A stretch of 40,787 nucleotides of DNA. It comes from Christensenellaceae bacterium. GTDB lineage: Bacteria; Bacillota; Clostridia; Christensenellales; DTU072. The first letter of the stretch is position 1; each line of letters begins with the position of its first letter. Made by a program: the position numbers and the translations under genes. The DNA is taken from positions 1 through 40,787 of the forward strand of contig JAITLB010000149.1 of the NCBI GenBank assembly GCA_031278175.1, written 5' to 3'. Shown here in pieces: positions 7,681-16,282 of the stretch. Below the pieces are notes generated by a model, which ran no database searches, was not told the DNA's origin, and saw only the letters and a list, made by a program, of their open reading frames with translations.

Positions 7681-8829
7681 GTGATTTATGTCGACAACGC
7701 AGCTACAACTAAATTATCAAGCAGTGTCTTAGATAAAGTTCTTCCTTTTATGGCAGATGAATATGGCAATCCATCCAGTCTTTATTCCATCGGGGTAAAG
7801 GCAAAACGTGCTATAGATGTAGCCCGCAATCAGATTGCTATCGCAATTGGCGCATCGCCAAACGAAATTCTCTTTACATCTGGCGGTTCAGAATCTAACA
7901 ATTGGGTTTTTCAGAGTATTAAAGATTGTTACCATAATCAACCACTACATATCATAACAACAGAAATTGAACATCATTCCGTTTTAAATATCTGCCACGA
8001 GTTAAGCAAAAATGGTGTCGAAATTACATTTATACCAGTTAATAGAAATGGTCAAGTTTCTCCTGTTGCAATTGAAAATGCATTAAAACCACATACTAGA
8101 TTAGTCTCAGTCATGTTTGCTAATAATGAAATAGGGGCAATTCAACCTATCCTTGAGATTGGCAACATCCTAAAAGAGAGACAAGTCTTATTTCATACCG
8201 ATGCGGTGCAAGCCGTTGGACATCTTCCCTTAAATGTTTCAAACTTAAATATAAACTTTCTAACAGCGTCTGCGCACAAATTCAATGGAATAATGGGTGT
8301 AGGTTTTTTATTCAAGCGGGCAAATATTAAATTTCAGCCATTAATACTAGGTGGATCTCAAGAGCAAAACAATCGTGCTGGCACAGAGAATGTCCCTGGA
8401 ATAGTTGCAATGGGTCATGCACTTGAAGAAAGCATGTCAATATTAGATACAGAGTATCAAAGACTGCGCAAAATGACGGAACTTACTATTGAGGGTTTAA
8501 AGTCAAAAATTTCAGGCATTAGAGTCAATGGTTGTAGTGATCGATTGCCTGGTTTGATTAATATCGGTTTTGACGGCATATTGGGTGAGTCGCTAATGCA
8601 CATGCTCGACCTAAAAGGGATTTGTGTATCTACTAGTGCTGCTTGCACGGCAGGTGAAAATAAAATCTCTCACGTGCTACGTGCGATTGGTCTATCCGAA
8701 GAATGCGCAAGAGCTTCAATTAGAATTTCTTTCGGCAGATATAATACTTTTGAAGAGGTGGAAATGATAGTTAATGCTATATGTAGTGCATATGCTAAAA
8801 TTAAAGGAATATCGCATCAAATCATTTAA
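7681..8829 (+). CDS. Cysteine desulfurase, NifS/IscS-like
   Basis: 382 residues, normal for the family. PLP enzyme that takes sulfur from cysteine as an enzyme-bound persulfide for Fe-S clusters or tRNA thiolation. Visible features: N-terminal YVDNAATT; GGSESNN in the cofactor region; EIEHHSV; HTDAVQAVGH; the PLP lysine in SAHKFNG; RAGTENVPG; and the catalytic Cys loop STSAACTAG followed by SHVLRAIGL. GTG is the start, with AAGGAG 8 bases upstream. No IscU, IscR or ThiI gene follows, so the acceptor must be encoded elsewhere or be the small Cys4 protein in front. Whether to call it nifS or iscS cannot be decided here. Confidence 0.93.
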   Translation: MIYVDNAATTKLSSSVLDKVLPFMADEYGNPSSLYSIGVKAKRAIDVARNQIAIAIGASPNEILFTSGGSESNNWVFQSIKDCYHNQPLHIITTEIEHHSVLNICHELSKNGVEITFIPVNRNGQVSPVAIENALKPHTRLVSVMFANNEIGAIQPILEIGNILKERQVLFHTDAVQAVGHLPLNVSNLNINFLTASAHKFNGIMGVGFLFKRANIKFQPLILGGSQEQNNRAGTENVPGIVAMGHALEESMSILDTEYQRLRKMTELTIEGLKSKISGIRVNGCSDRLPGLINIGFDGILGESLMHMLDLKGICVSTSAACTAGENKISHVLRAIGLSEECARASIRISFGRYNTFEEVEMIVNAICSAYAKIKGISHQII

Positions 8830-9374
8830 AATTTAGAATCAAAGGATCTAAGGCATCCCAAGCTAGCTTTTAATTTATCTCTAATGCGGATATAATTGCG
8901 CTGATATGAAATACTATCTAAACAAGACACGTTTCGAAACAACAAATCATCCCTAAATGCCAGTAAAACTCATCTTGCTTTGTGTTACAATTCTGCAACA
9001 GAAACGCTTTTTGTCACGAATGCCGAGTTTTATCGCCTCCAAACTAAGCATGGTTTGATACTAGATTTTAACAGGAATGCTAACATGTCGTATCATCCAT
9101 CACGCTTTGTCTGGTGATTTGAGATCCACTAACAAAACGACTTACAGTGCGCTAGACTAAGTTACAATTTTAGCACTGTAGACTTGAAAATTAACTGTGA
9201 TTCTAAAACTTTTACTAAATACGCTCGCAACTCCGCTACTATAATAGTGATTATGTTGATTTTCATTACTATTAATGCTATCATATTTAGGATAACTAAC
9301 GGCTTTGCTATTTGCAATAATTAAGTGTCTACTATTTATTTATTCGTATTCAAGATCGCTAATGAGTTTTATTC
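8830..9374. other. Gene-free spacer
   Basis: About 545 bases with stops in all frames, no RNA gene and no clear terminator after the desulfurase gene. A TATAAT at 9375-9380 lies about 50 bases before the V4R gene and could be its -10 box, but no good -35 box is present at the right distance. Confidence 0.4.
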
Positions 9375-9429
9375 TATAATATACTCAGTGACTGCCGTTA
9401 AGGAAAATCTATATAAGGAGACTTGAAAA

Positions 9430-9942
9430 TTGTCATATAAACCGTTTGAATGGAAAGACTTAGGTGATATCAGCACTGGACGTACCAATCTAGGACCTGA
9501 AATGCCTGTAGCCGTATACAGATTGTTTGAATTCACCACTAAGGATGTTTTAACACGTCGTTATGGTGCCGAAACAGCAAAAGAAATAATAAGAGAATGT
9601 GGGTTTATAGCTGGAAGCGAGTTTTATAAAAACGTTATTCAAGAAGACAACTTAACTTTCGATAATTTCATTTCCAAACTGCAAAAAGCAATACTCCAAT
9701 ATAAAATAGGTGTTCTTAGAATAGAGTCAGCCGATATTGCACGCAAGCGCATAACTTTAACTGTTGCAGAAGATATAGATTGTTCGGGTTTAGACGTTGC
9801 TGATGAGGCAGTATGCAATTACGATGAAGGATTCATTGCTGGGATATTGAAATGCTATACAGGTTGCGATTGGGACGTTTTAGAAATCGACTGCTGGGCC
9901 ACTGGTGATCGTGTCTGTCGCTTTAAAGCTATCGGTCGGTAG
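9430..9942 (+). CDS. V4R (4-vinyl reductase-like) domain sensory protein
   Basis: 170 residues. The C-terminal half carries the V4R signature: the GFIAGILKCYTG helix followed by EIDCWATGDRVCRFKA, where Cys residues at the two ends are the likely metal or ligand site. V4R domains are small-molecule or metal-binding modules, found alone or in front of XylR-type activators and signalling enzymes. The start is TTG, supported by AAGGAG 9 bases upstream; no ATG in the frame fits better. It is followed after 286 bases by a PAS-GGDEF protein on the same strand, so it may feed a signal into cyclic di-GMP synthesis. That link is inference. Confidence 0.8.
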   Translation: MSYKPFEWKDLGDISTGRTNLGPEMPVAVYRLFEFTTKDVLTRRYGAETAKEIIRECGFIAGSEFYKNVIQEDNLTFDNFISKLQKAILQYKIGVLRIESADIARKRITLTVAEDIDCSGLDVADEAVCNYDEGFIAGILKCYTGCDWDVLEIDCWATGDRVCRFKAIGR

Positions 9943-10088
9943 TAACTAAAGCAAGTGTTCTAATGTTTATTTAGAATATCAGTACAGCTCAGAATACAAC
10001 CTTTTCTCAAAACCATAAAGGGATTGGTTTCACAGGTCGTCTGTAAATAAAATCGATTCGCTTTTAATTAACTAATCTCTTATTGCTC

Positions 10089-10108
10089 TTTCAAATACCA
10101 ATTTGAAA
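10089..10108. repeat. Perfect 8-bp inverted repeat upstream of the GGDEF gene
   Basis: TTTCAAAT-ACCA-ATTTGAAA, 121 bases before the GGDEF start. Such a dyad could be an operator, or a hairpin in the intergenic RNA between the V4R and GGDEF genes. No T-tract follows, so it is not an intrinsic terminator. Confidence 0.3.
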
Positions 10109-10228
10109 TAAATATTCGCGTTGCTTAACAGCAAAGAACCATTTGCAATTTAACTTTGATCCGTTTCTTTCCGTCAAAGTTTTAATGATGTTGCCACTAT
10201 TATACTATCCCTAGGAAGCATTAGATGA

Positions 10229-11527
10229 ATGAATCAAAATGACATTAAATCCGACATATCTTTAATATTTGATCAAGCTTTAAATTCGCTTCTTGTAGGA
10301 CGCATTCCAGATCCTGTCAAGGTTGAAACTGCAGACACAAGTGTCCTTGCTTTAATCGAAAAATTTAATTCGCTCTTAGTTTATCTAAAGGAATTGCGTT
10401 CTTTTGCTATAGCTCTAGCTGATGGAAACCTTGAAAGTGAAACACCCAGCAGAAAAAATTTCTTGGCATCACCTCTAAAAGATTTACAATCAAAAATGAG
10501 ACATATTAGCTGGCAAGCTTCACAAGTTGCAAAAGGCGATTTTACACAGACACTCGACTTTATGGGTGAATACACTAACAGTTTCAACGAAATGATTTCT
10601 AAAGTCAGTGAACGAGAATCAACTCTTAAGTCAGAACTCATGCGCATTGACACTGAACGGGATGCCTTAAGCCAATCACAACATATTTTAAGCATAATGT
10701 TAGAAAACATTCCCGATATAGTGTTGGTAATAAAAGATGGAGACATTATATTCGAAAACGCTAGAGCACGTAGCATAATGTTGCAATTGGAAAAGAAAAA
10801 TTCAACTGATAATATCATCACTTTCATAACTAGTTATAATAAAAAGAATCTAAATACCAATGTTGGATTTGATTATTATGACAAATCTCAAAAACGCTGG
10901 TTTCATATTGCGCATAGCAATTTTATGTGGAACGATGACCAATATGCTGATATGTTTGTAATAGGTGATATAACCGAGTCAAAGAAAATCGAAAAGAGAT
11001 TAAAAAAGGACTCTGAGTATGACATGCTGACAGGTTTAGGTAACAGAAAACACGGTTTGAGAATTTTAAAAGAGGCATTATCGCAACATGGAAGTTATCC
11101 TATTTCCTTATGTTTTATTGACTTAGATAAACTGAAAAAAGTCAATGATCTACATGGACATGCTGCGGGCGATGAATACATAAAAGAATTTACAAATCGC
11201 TTTGTTAAATTTTTGGATCGTGGCAAATTAATGACACGATTTGGCGGTGATGAGTTTTTAGTGATGATGCGGCGCACCTCAAAAGTTGTAGCGAAGAGAC
11301 TTCTCGATACTATTGAAAACGACCTGCTTGCTAATCCGTCTATTGGAATCCCTTTTACTCCGCAATTTAGTTATGGACTATTACCGATCGAGAAAGATAA
11401 CACATTAGATTCCGAAGCACTTATTGAAAAAGCTGACTCTCTAATGTATTCTCACAAGAAGCGAAAAAAATCTTCTGCTGAATCCAATATTGATCCTGAT
11501 GGATATGAGGACGATCGATTAACTTAA
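10229..11527 (+). CDS. PAS-GGDEF diguanylate cyclase with HAMP-like N-terminal repeats
   Basis: 432 residues, no membrane segment, so cytoplasmic. N-terminal residues about 1-140 hold two HAMP-like helical repeats (LADGNLE... and VAKGDFTQ...), then a coiled coil (about 130-155), a PAS domain (about 155-255, ending GDITESKKIEKRL) and a GGDEF domain (about 262-410). The active site RFGGDEF (about 337-343) is canonical, as are DMLTGLGNRK and FIDLDKLKKVND, so it should make cyclic di-GMP from GTP. The inhibitory I-site RxxD expected just before the active site is not present (DRGKLMT instead), which suggests no product feedback. The C-terminus is basic then acidic. The V4R gene upstream may be its sensory partner. 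Confidence 0.9.
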   Translation: MNQNDIKSDISLIFDQALNSLLVGRIPDPVKVETADTSVLALIEKFNSLLVYLKELRSFAIALADGNLESETPSRKNFLASPLKDLQSKMRHISWQASQVAKGDFTQTLDFMGEYTNSFNEMISKVSERESTLKSELMRIDTERDALSQSQHILSIMLENIPDIVLVIKDGDIIFENARARSIMLQLEKKNSTDNIITFITSYNKKNLNTNVGFDYYDKSQKRWFHIAHSNFMWNDDQYADMFVIGDITESKKIEKRLKKDSEYDMLTGLGNRKHGLRILKEALSQHGSYPISLCFIDLDKLKKVNDLHGHAAGDEYIKEFTNRFVKFLDRGKLMTRFGGDEFLVMMRRTSKVVAKRLLDTIENDLLANPSIGIPFTPQFSYGLLPIEKDNTLDSEALIEKADSLMYSHKKRKKSSAESNIDPDGYEDDRLT

Positions 11528-11611
11528 AACCTCCAACATATCCATATAAGACCACAATAGCTTTTCGTGCAATATTATCGCACACAGACATTCAATTCAC
11601 CTTATCGCTTT

Positions 11612-12436
11612 TTATTTGTTGGATGAGTTGGTTTTACCTGATTGAGCAGTTGTTGTCTTTTTTGTGACTTGTGCTTTTAATTTATACTCGACTATTATAG
11701 ACTCAGTATATCCTTTCAACCTTTCTTCTAGCAGTTTATCCTCTTTTCCCATAGTCGCTTTCATTGCTCTACAAACCATAGGTTTTTTATCTTGAAGCTT
11801 CATTGCTTCATGAACTTCATCCGAATTTAATATTAGTGCTTTTTTAGTAGCATTTTCTGCACTATTCTTCATTTCGTTTATATGTTCAACAATTTCTCTT
11901 TCAGTAATACTAGAAGTCCTGAATTTTTCAGCAATTTGGTCTTTTGTTGATCCATCTTTGCTAGCAAGAAATTGAATGGTAATATTGCTTAGCTTTTCTA
12001 ATTCATCAAGACGTGAAATTATGTAATCGCCTCCCATCGCGGTTGATCGCGAAGATAAATCATAATTCCTTTGCATTTGCTTCTCTAGTGCGCTTTGTAC
12101 ATCAGCCAATCCAGCATCCAGTTTTTTGCTTAAATTTACAACACCTCTAAAATGCTTATTAAGTATTTTTATTTCTTCAACAAATTCTTTCTCTAGAGTG
12201 CTGTTGCCTGCTATTTTTTCCTGTAGTTGCATAATGCTATTAAGCAGTGTCTTTTGCAAATCGTCATGTTCTGTAATTTGACTGTTAACAGCACTACATT
12301 CTTGCATAATGCGTGAAGCTAACATGCCTATCTCGCTTATGCTTTCGAACACTTTGCTCGCAGCTTTTTTAAAGCCACTTAATTGTTCAACTGTCTGTTC
12401 AAATTTTTCAAGTATTAATTTATAATCATTATCCAT
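11612..12436 (-). CDS. Coiled-coil protein partnered with the RelE-helicase
   Basis: 274 residues. Residues 1-125 are strongly heptad-like (long helices with spaced Leu, Ile and Val, no Pro). About 145-195 looks like a small winged-helix fold (ITIQFLASKDGSTKDQIAEKF, then a recognition-like helix), and the C-terminal tail is basic. No membrane segment or catalytic motif. It starts 7 bases after the stop of the helicase gene, with AAGGAA in the helicase's last codons as a distant ribosome site, so the two form one transcript. It could be a structural partner, sensor or inhibitor of the helicase protein. I do not recognise the family. Confidence 0.8.
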   Translation of the reverse strand: MDNDYKLILEKFEQTVEQLSGFKKAASKVFESISEIGMLASRIMQECSAVNSQITEHDDLQKTLLNSIMQLQEKIAGNSTLEKEFVEEIKILNKHFRGVVNLSKKLDAGLADVQSALEKQMQRNYDLSSRSTAMGGDYIISRLDELEKLSNITIQFLASKDGSTKDQIAEKFRTSSITEREIVEHINEMKNSAENATKKALILNSDEVHEAMKLQDKKPMVCRAMKATMGKEDKLLEERLKGYTESIIVEYKLKAQVTKKTTTAQSGKTNSSNK

Positions 12437-12443
12437 ATTTAAT

Positions 12444-14858
12444 CTATAGTTCCTTTATTTCATTAAGTAATTTCTCTATCTCGTCATTCCCCTCATCAAC
12501 GTAACCGCTGTTGCAAATGCTTAGAAACATTATTTCATCGAAGTTGGGGTGACTGTTTATTGCTTTTCTAACATCTTCTCTGGCAATTGGCTTTCCTGCG
12601 CACTTTAGTGCTAATAATTCACTGTGATGGTCGCCCATGTGACCAAATAATTCAGCTGACTTCTCGTATTCTTCAACTGCGAAAAACTCTTTAGCAAACA
12701 CGGATTCTTCGCTTATAAATTCAATACCGTTATACATCTCAAATGTTTCTTGCCAATCAATATACATTTGTGAAATGCGCTCACCCTTTTTGTCACCAGC
12801 TCTTTTAAATGCTTCGCGCGATTGCTTGTAACGCTGCTCTGCTTTAAGATGTTGCGCCTCTTTTAACCAATCTTCGGGGTTTTTCGTTTCACTTACCAGA
12901 TTTTTTAATGCGTCAAAATCATTATTGGGTAGTATTTGTTGTTCTGTGAAAAATTTAGATTCTACGCTTTCATCGTATCTTTTATCTTCACAGATAAAAA
13001 TTCTATCCTGGGCACGAGTACAAGCCACATAATATTTATTAAAAACCATACGATGAAATGTGCTTCTTTTTGCTTCGCCTGCAAGCATATCAAGAAAATA
13101 CTGTTCATTATCGCTTATTATGTTATATATGATTACATCACGATATTCTAAACCTTTAATCTCTTGTACTGTAAAAATGCGACCAGTCAAGTCGGGCAAT
13201 CTTTCTTCAAGTGCCGTTTCCGTCATTTCATCGTTGACAATGATAATACATTCTGTCGATTGGTTAGCAAAATCAAGAACTTTTTCGACAACATCGGAGT
13301 CTGTAACATAGCATGCCCAATAACTTTCATCTACACCTTGCCGCATCGATTTTTCGTCTGCGTCATCGCGACTATCCTGCTTGCCTATAAAGACTTGTCG
13401 TAGCCGCGTTAGTCTATTGATATATTCTATTAGGTGTGGACCACTACGCCATGTTTCCTTTAGAACATATTGTGGGATTTTACGCTCTACGTCACTAAAC
13501 CCATCGCGCCCTCTATAAAATATCCCTCCGATTTTTCCAAAATCAACGACAGTAGGATTTATTACTTGGTTAGGATCTCCAAATAAGAATATTTTGTGAG
13601 AAGGACAACATTGGGATAATGCTAAAATTTGAATTTCTGTTAAATCCTGCACTTCATCTACTATTATACAGTCGTATATCTTAGGTTTTTTTAACAGCGC
13701 TGATGCGCAATCATTATCATCATGCCTATTCAATTGATCGAGTCGAGCTTGATATGCTTCGGCCGCGACATATATCTCTCGAACCTCATCCTCTTCCAAC
13801 TTTTCTTTTTTAGTAAATTGCTTAAATTCATCAAAAGATATTAACCCACTAAGATTGTTCCTGTCACCATTTAGTACACCGCCCTTGATAACTCCACGGA
13901 TGTATGTGTAAACGTTTGTTTCAGTTAAATTAGAACATCTGCGTCTTGCTTTTTCTGAAATACTCACTAATCTCTCTGGTCTTGGTTCGATGACACGTGT
14001 GATAATGTTACTCTTTTTAGAGAATTCGTTAAATGTATAACACTGAGGTTCGTCTATGCCCATGGCAACAAGCAACTTACTAGCATGTCTGCGCATATTC
14101 TCAGTTAGTGTTATATACACTATGGACTTAACAACTTTATAAAGTCTGCGATAAAATTCTAAACTTAAAATAGTTTTGCCGCTTCCTGCGCTTCCCCTTA
14201 TTATTACAGGTGGTTCTACTCTTATATACCCTTGTTGCTTTGATGATAGTATTGGAAGATCTGTTGCTGCAAAATAAAGTGGGTGAATAAACTCTATTTC
14301 ATCCCTATAGCAATTTTTGACAACTGCTTTAACTTTCTCTATTATTTTTTCAAATCTTATTTTCCCTTGTTCCAACTCACTACGACTTTCTAAAGCTATA
14401 TCTTTTTGCTCATCATGTATCTCAACGTAAGCTAAAAATATGATATCACTGTCCTTTATAAGTTCATTGTCAATATTTGCACTACTTCCATATACATAAA
14501 CAATGCGAGCTGAGCGCGTTACTCTGAACTTAAACGTTGCAGGGTAAATATCTTTGAATTTTTTAGAATTTCTAGTGTCGAGGCGATCGCGAATCTCTGT
14601 TGGAGAGAGACCACTTAACGACTTAATTATTGCTTTTACCTTGGCGCGCTTTTGCGATTTGAGCGCTTCTACATCGTTTTTAAACCGACTTGAAACAATT
14701 ATGCGACATTCACCATCAGCGGGAATGTCGCTGTCAGTAGGTGTGTCCTCGTACAATGATTCGTATTCTAGCAACTGTTCCTCTTGCAAATCTGCAAAGA
14801 AACTTAATTGATCAAGATCCAAATCGCCTTTTTCTTTTGATGTCTTGTCTTTTATCAT
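12444..14858 (-). CDS. RelE/ParE-like domain fused to UvrD-type SF1 helicase with C-terminal repeats
   Basis: 804 residues. About 45-155 resembles a RelE/ParE toxin fold: SSRFKNDVEAL, a helical hairpin, then the strand pattern FKFRVTRSARIVYVYG and FLAYVEIHDE. Then a full SF1A helicase: Walker A RGSAGSGKT (about 221), DEVQD (about 398), motif III FLFGDPNQV, motif IV-like ETWRSGPH, motif V-like QEIKGLEYRDVIIYN and motif VI YVACTRAQDR (about 608). The tail (about 655-770) is made of TPR-like helical pairs (AEQRYKQSREAFKRAGD, AVEEYEKSAELFGHMGD). ATP-driven translocation on nucleic acid is expected. Whether the RelE-like part keeps ribonuclease activity cannot be told; relatives often have it as a fused regulatory module. 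The ribosome site is weak (GAGTAAT). With its coiled-coil partner it resembles two-gene defence cassettes in architecture. Confidence 0.85.
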   Translation of the reverse strand: MIKDKTSKEKGDLDLDQLSFFADLQEEQLLEYESLYEDTPTDSDIPADGECRIIVSSRFKNDVEALKSQKRAKVKAIIKSLSGLSPTEIRDRLDTRNSKKFKDIYPATFKFRVTRSARIVYVYGSSANIDNELIKDSDIIFLAYVEIHDEQKDIALESRSELEQGKIRFEKIIEKVKAVVKNCYRDEIEFIHPLYFAATDLPILSSKQQGYIRVEPPVIIRGSAGSGKTILSLEFYRRLYKVVKSIVYITLTENMRRHASKLLVAMGIDEPQCYTFNEFSKKSNIITRVIEPRPERLVSISEKARRRCSNLTETNVYTYIRGVIKGGVLNGDRNNLSGLISFDEFKQFTKKEKLEEDEVREIYVAAEAYQARLDQLNRHDDNDCASALLKKPKIYDCIIVDEVQDLTEIQILALSQCCPSHKIFLFGDPNQVINPTVVDFGKIGGIFYRGRDGFSDVERKIPQYVLKETWRSGPHLIEYINRLTRLRQVFIGKQDSRDDADEKSMRQGVDESYWACYVTDSDVVEKVLDFANQSTECIIIVNDEMTETALEERLPDLTGRIFTVQEIKGLEYRDVIIYNIISDNEQYFLDMLAGEAKRSTFHRMVFNKYYVACTRAQDRIFICEDKRYDESVESKFFTEQQILPNNDFDALKNLVSETKNPEDWLKEAQHLKAEQRYKQSREAFKRAGDKKGERISQMYIDWQETFEMYNGIEFISEESVFAKEFFAVEEYEKSAELFGHMGDHHSELLALKCAGKPIAREDVRKAINSHPNFDEIMFLSICNSGYVDEGNDEIEKLLNEIKEL

Positions 14859-15475
14859 GCTTTTTTGTATTACTCATACTGACAAATCAAACTATGATTG
14901 TCTCATGCTCCATCTTTTATTGCTTGTTAATATCCTATTTAGAACAATACTTAACAGTTCCGCACATTGAGACTATGGCATTTCCTTCAATCCAAAATTC
15001 AATCGCAATATTGCAAACACCTACACCCAATTTAATGGTAAGCATACTCTATTTATCTAGACATTGCTTTGATATACTTGCTTTATTATCTACAACTATT
15101 GAATTTTGCATCTTGGCTTGGATTAAAATGTATTTTAACTGCAACACTAATCGAAGCCTTGATATAGAACTACATCCGACTTTGACTGAGAATTAAAATA
15201 TCCTCATGTCTAAATTGCCGCAATCAACACCAACACAGAGGTTAAATAATAAACGACAAAAACATCATTTAAAATTAATCCGCTCACTAATAGCACAAAC
15301 TTACAGAGTAGCGTTATATGTCCTTCTCACAGGTCATAAAAATCGCACTCGCAAGAAATTGTGTGGCAACTCACTGCTTGCGCCTTTCAATTTATAATTG
15401 ATTCTTAGACATTACTTGTTTGCCTTGCGGATACATCTAACAAAATCATGTTAATTTGCCAACTGCGTATGCTCC
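14859..15475. other. Gene-free stretch
   Basis: About 0.6 kb between the helicase start and the lipoprotein end, both on the minus strand. Plus-strand ORFs here (14741-15196 and 15206-15397) lack ribosome sites; the first is largely antisense to the helicase N-terminus. No RNA gene seen. It presumably contains the helicase promoter, which I could not place. Confidence 0.4.
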
Positions 15476-15514
15476 GTTCTGAAGCTTCATTTGCAATATA
15501 TGAAGCTTCAGAAC
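15476..15514. repeat. Perfect 15-bp inverted repeat
   Basis: GTTCTGAAGCTTCAT (15476-15490) and its exact complement ATGAAGCTTCAGAAC (15500-15514) flank a 9-base loop. Each arm contains the smaller palindrome GAAGCTTC. It lies 25 bases beyond the stop of the minus-strand lipoprotein gene, the place of a terminator, but no T-tract follows on either strand. It may be an RNA-stabilising hairpin, a protein-binding site or a mobile-element relic. Confidence 0.6.
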
Positions 15515-15539
15515 AATTAAACATTAAAAGAGTAGCAAA

Positions 15540-15953
15540 TTACAAACTTGCAAAATCTTTCATGGCTTGTTTGCTTCCAGCATACACAACTTTACCCTGG
15601 CGTTTTGCTCCATATTCATCGCCTTCTTTGGAACTAGAATCTTTAGCAAAATCAGACATCTTTTCTTTCATGTCATTGTAAAATTCTTTTGCTCCTGCCG
15701 ATGTTTTAAACCATATCGCCATAATAATATTAAAATCTTTATCGAGAGCACAATATGTAGCTTCTGCATCAGTATCAAGACCTTTTATCAAAAGAGTAAA
15801 GCCTATATCATATACCGTAGATGAACTGTAACCTAGTTCTTCCATCTTTTCTATTGCGTCTTCCTTGCTCGTGGGAACACAGGCAACCAATAGGAGTGAC
15901 ATAGTTGCTATGACCAATATAATACTCAATGTTATACTTATTTTTTTATTCAC
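15540..15953 (-). CDS. Small predicted lipoprotein
   Basis: 137 residues from a GTG start with GGAGGG shortly upstream. Signal peptide with a lipobox LVAC (Cys at about residue 25), so it should be a membrane-anchored extracytoplasmic protein. The mature part of about 110 residues begins with a helical stretch (KEDAIEKMEELGYSS), then a small alpha/beta domain, and ends in a Lys-rich helix. It resembles the many small uncharacterised lipoproteins of Clostridia in which a short helix-strand domain follows the lipid anchor. No neighbour overlaps it. Function unknown. Confidence 0.8.
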   Translation of the reverse strand: MNKKISITLSIILVIATMSLLLVACVPTSKEDAIEKMEELGYSSSTVYDIGFTLLIKGLDTDAEATYCALDKDFNIIMAIWFKTSAGAKEFYNDMKEKMSDFAKDSSSKEGDEYGAKRQGKVVYAGSKQAMKDFASL

Positions 15954-16087
15954 GCGACCCTCCGCATTTAAAGTCTTAGAATAACTAGACTAAATTACAA
16001 AATTACGTTTAATTCTAAACTTAAGCGCTAATCTTAAACAAACACCTCATAAATTACTAAACGTTGATATCTTGTACTTAAATTATA

Positions 16088-16282
16088 TCAATCTATCAAG
16101 TATTTTGCAATATTATAAGCACTTTTTTCTAAATTAAACTGTCTGCTATCGATTAGTTTGCTTAACTTGATATCACAACCGTTTTTATATCTCGCAAATT
16201 TAGCAAAATCTAATGCCAAAATTCTATATGCAATTATACTATGTATGTCTATCGTGGTTCTCTCACAGTGTAAATCCACCAT
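16088..16282 (-). CDS. Possible small protein overlapping the SDR gene end (HPr-like?)
   Basis: 64 residues. The ATG overlaps the last 20 bases of the SDR gene, so translation could be coupled; no separate ribosome site is visible. The second half (FAKFARYKNGCDIKL then IDSRQFNLEKSAYNIAKYL) loosely recalls the HPr-like fold, where a short helix, a strand and a D(A)KS-type helix follow each other, but it lacks the phosphorylatable His region. The resemblance is weak and the ORF could be chance. Confidence 0.3.
   Translation of the reverse strand: MVDLHCERTTIDIHSIIAYRILALDFAKFARYKNGCDIKLSKLIDSRQFNLEKSAYNIAKYLID

Noticed and set aside
14741-15196. Plus-strand ORF of 151 residues with hydrophobic stretches
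   Set aside because: Its first part is antisense to the helicase N-terminus, it has no ribosome site and its composition is that of random AT-rich sequence.
15206-15397. Plus-strand ORF of 63 residues, basic
   Set aside because: No ribosome site, no recognisable domain, unusual Arg/His/Thr composition.
15476-15514. Intrinsic terminator of the lipoprotein gene
   Set aside because: The stem is perfect, but no T-tract follows on either strand.
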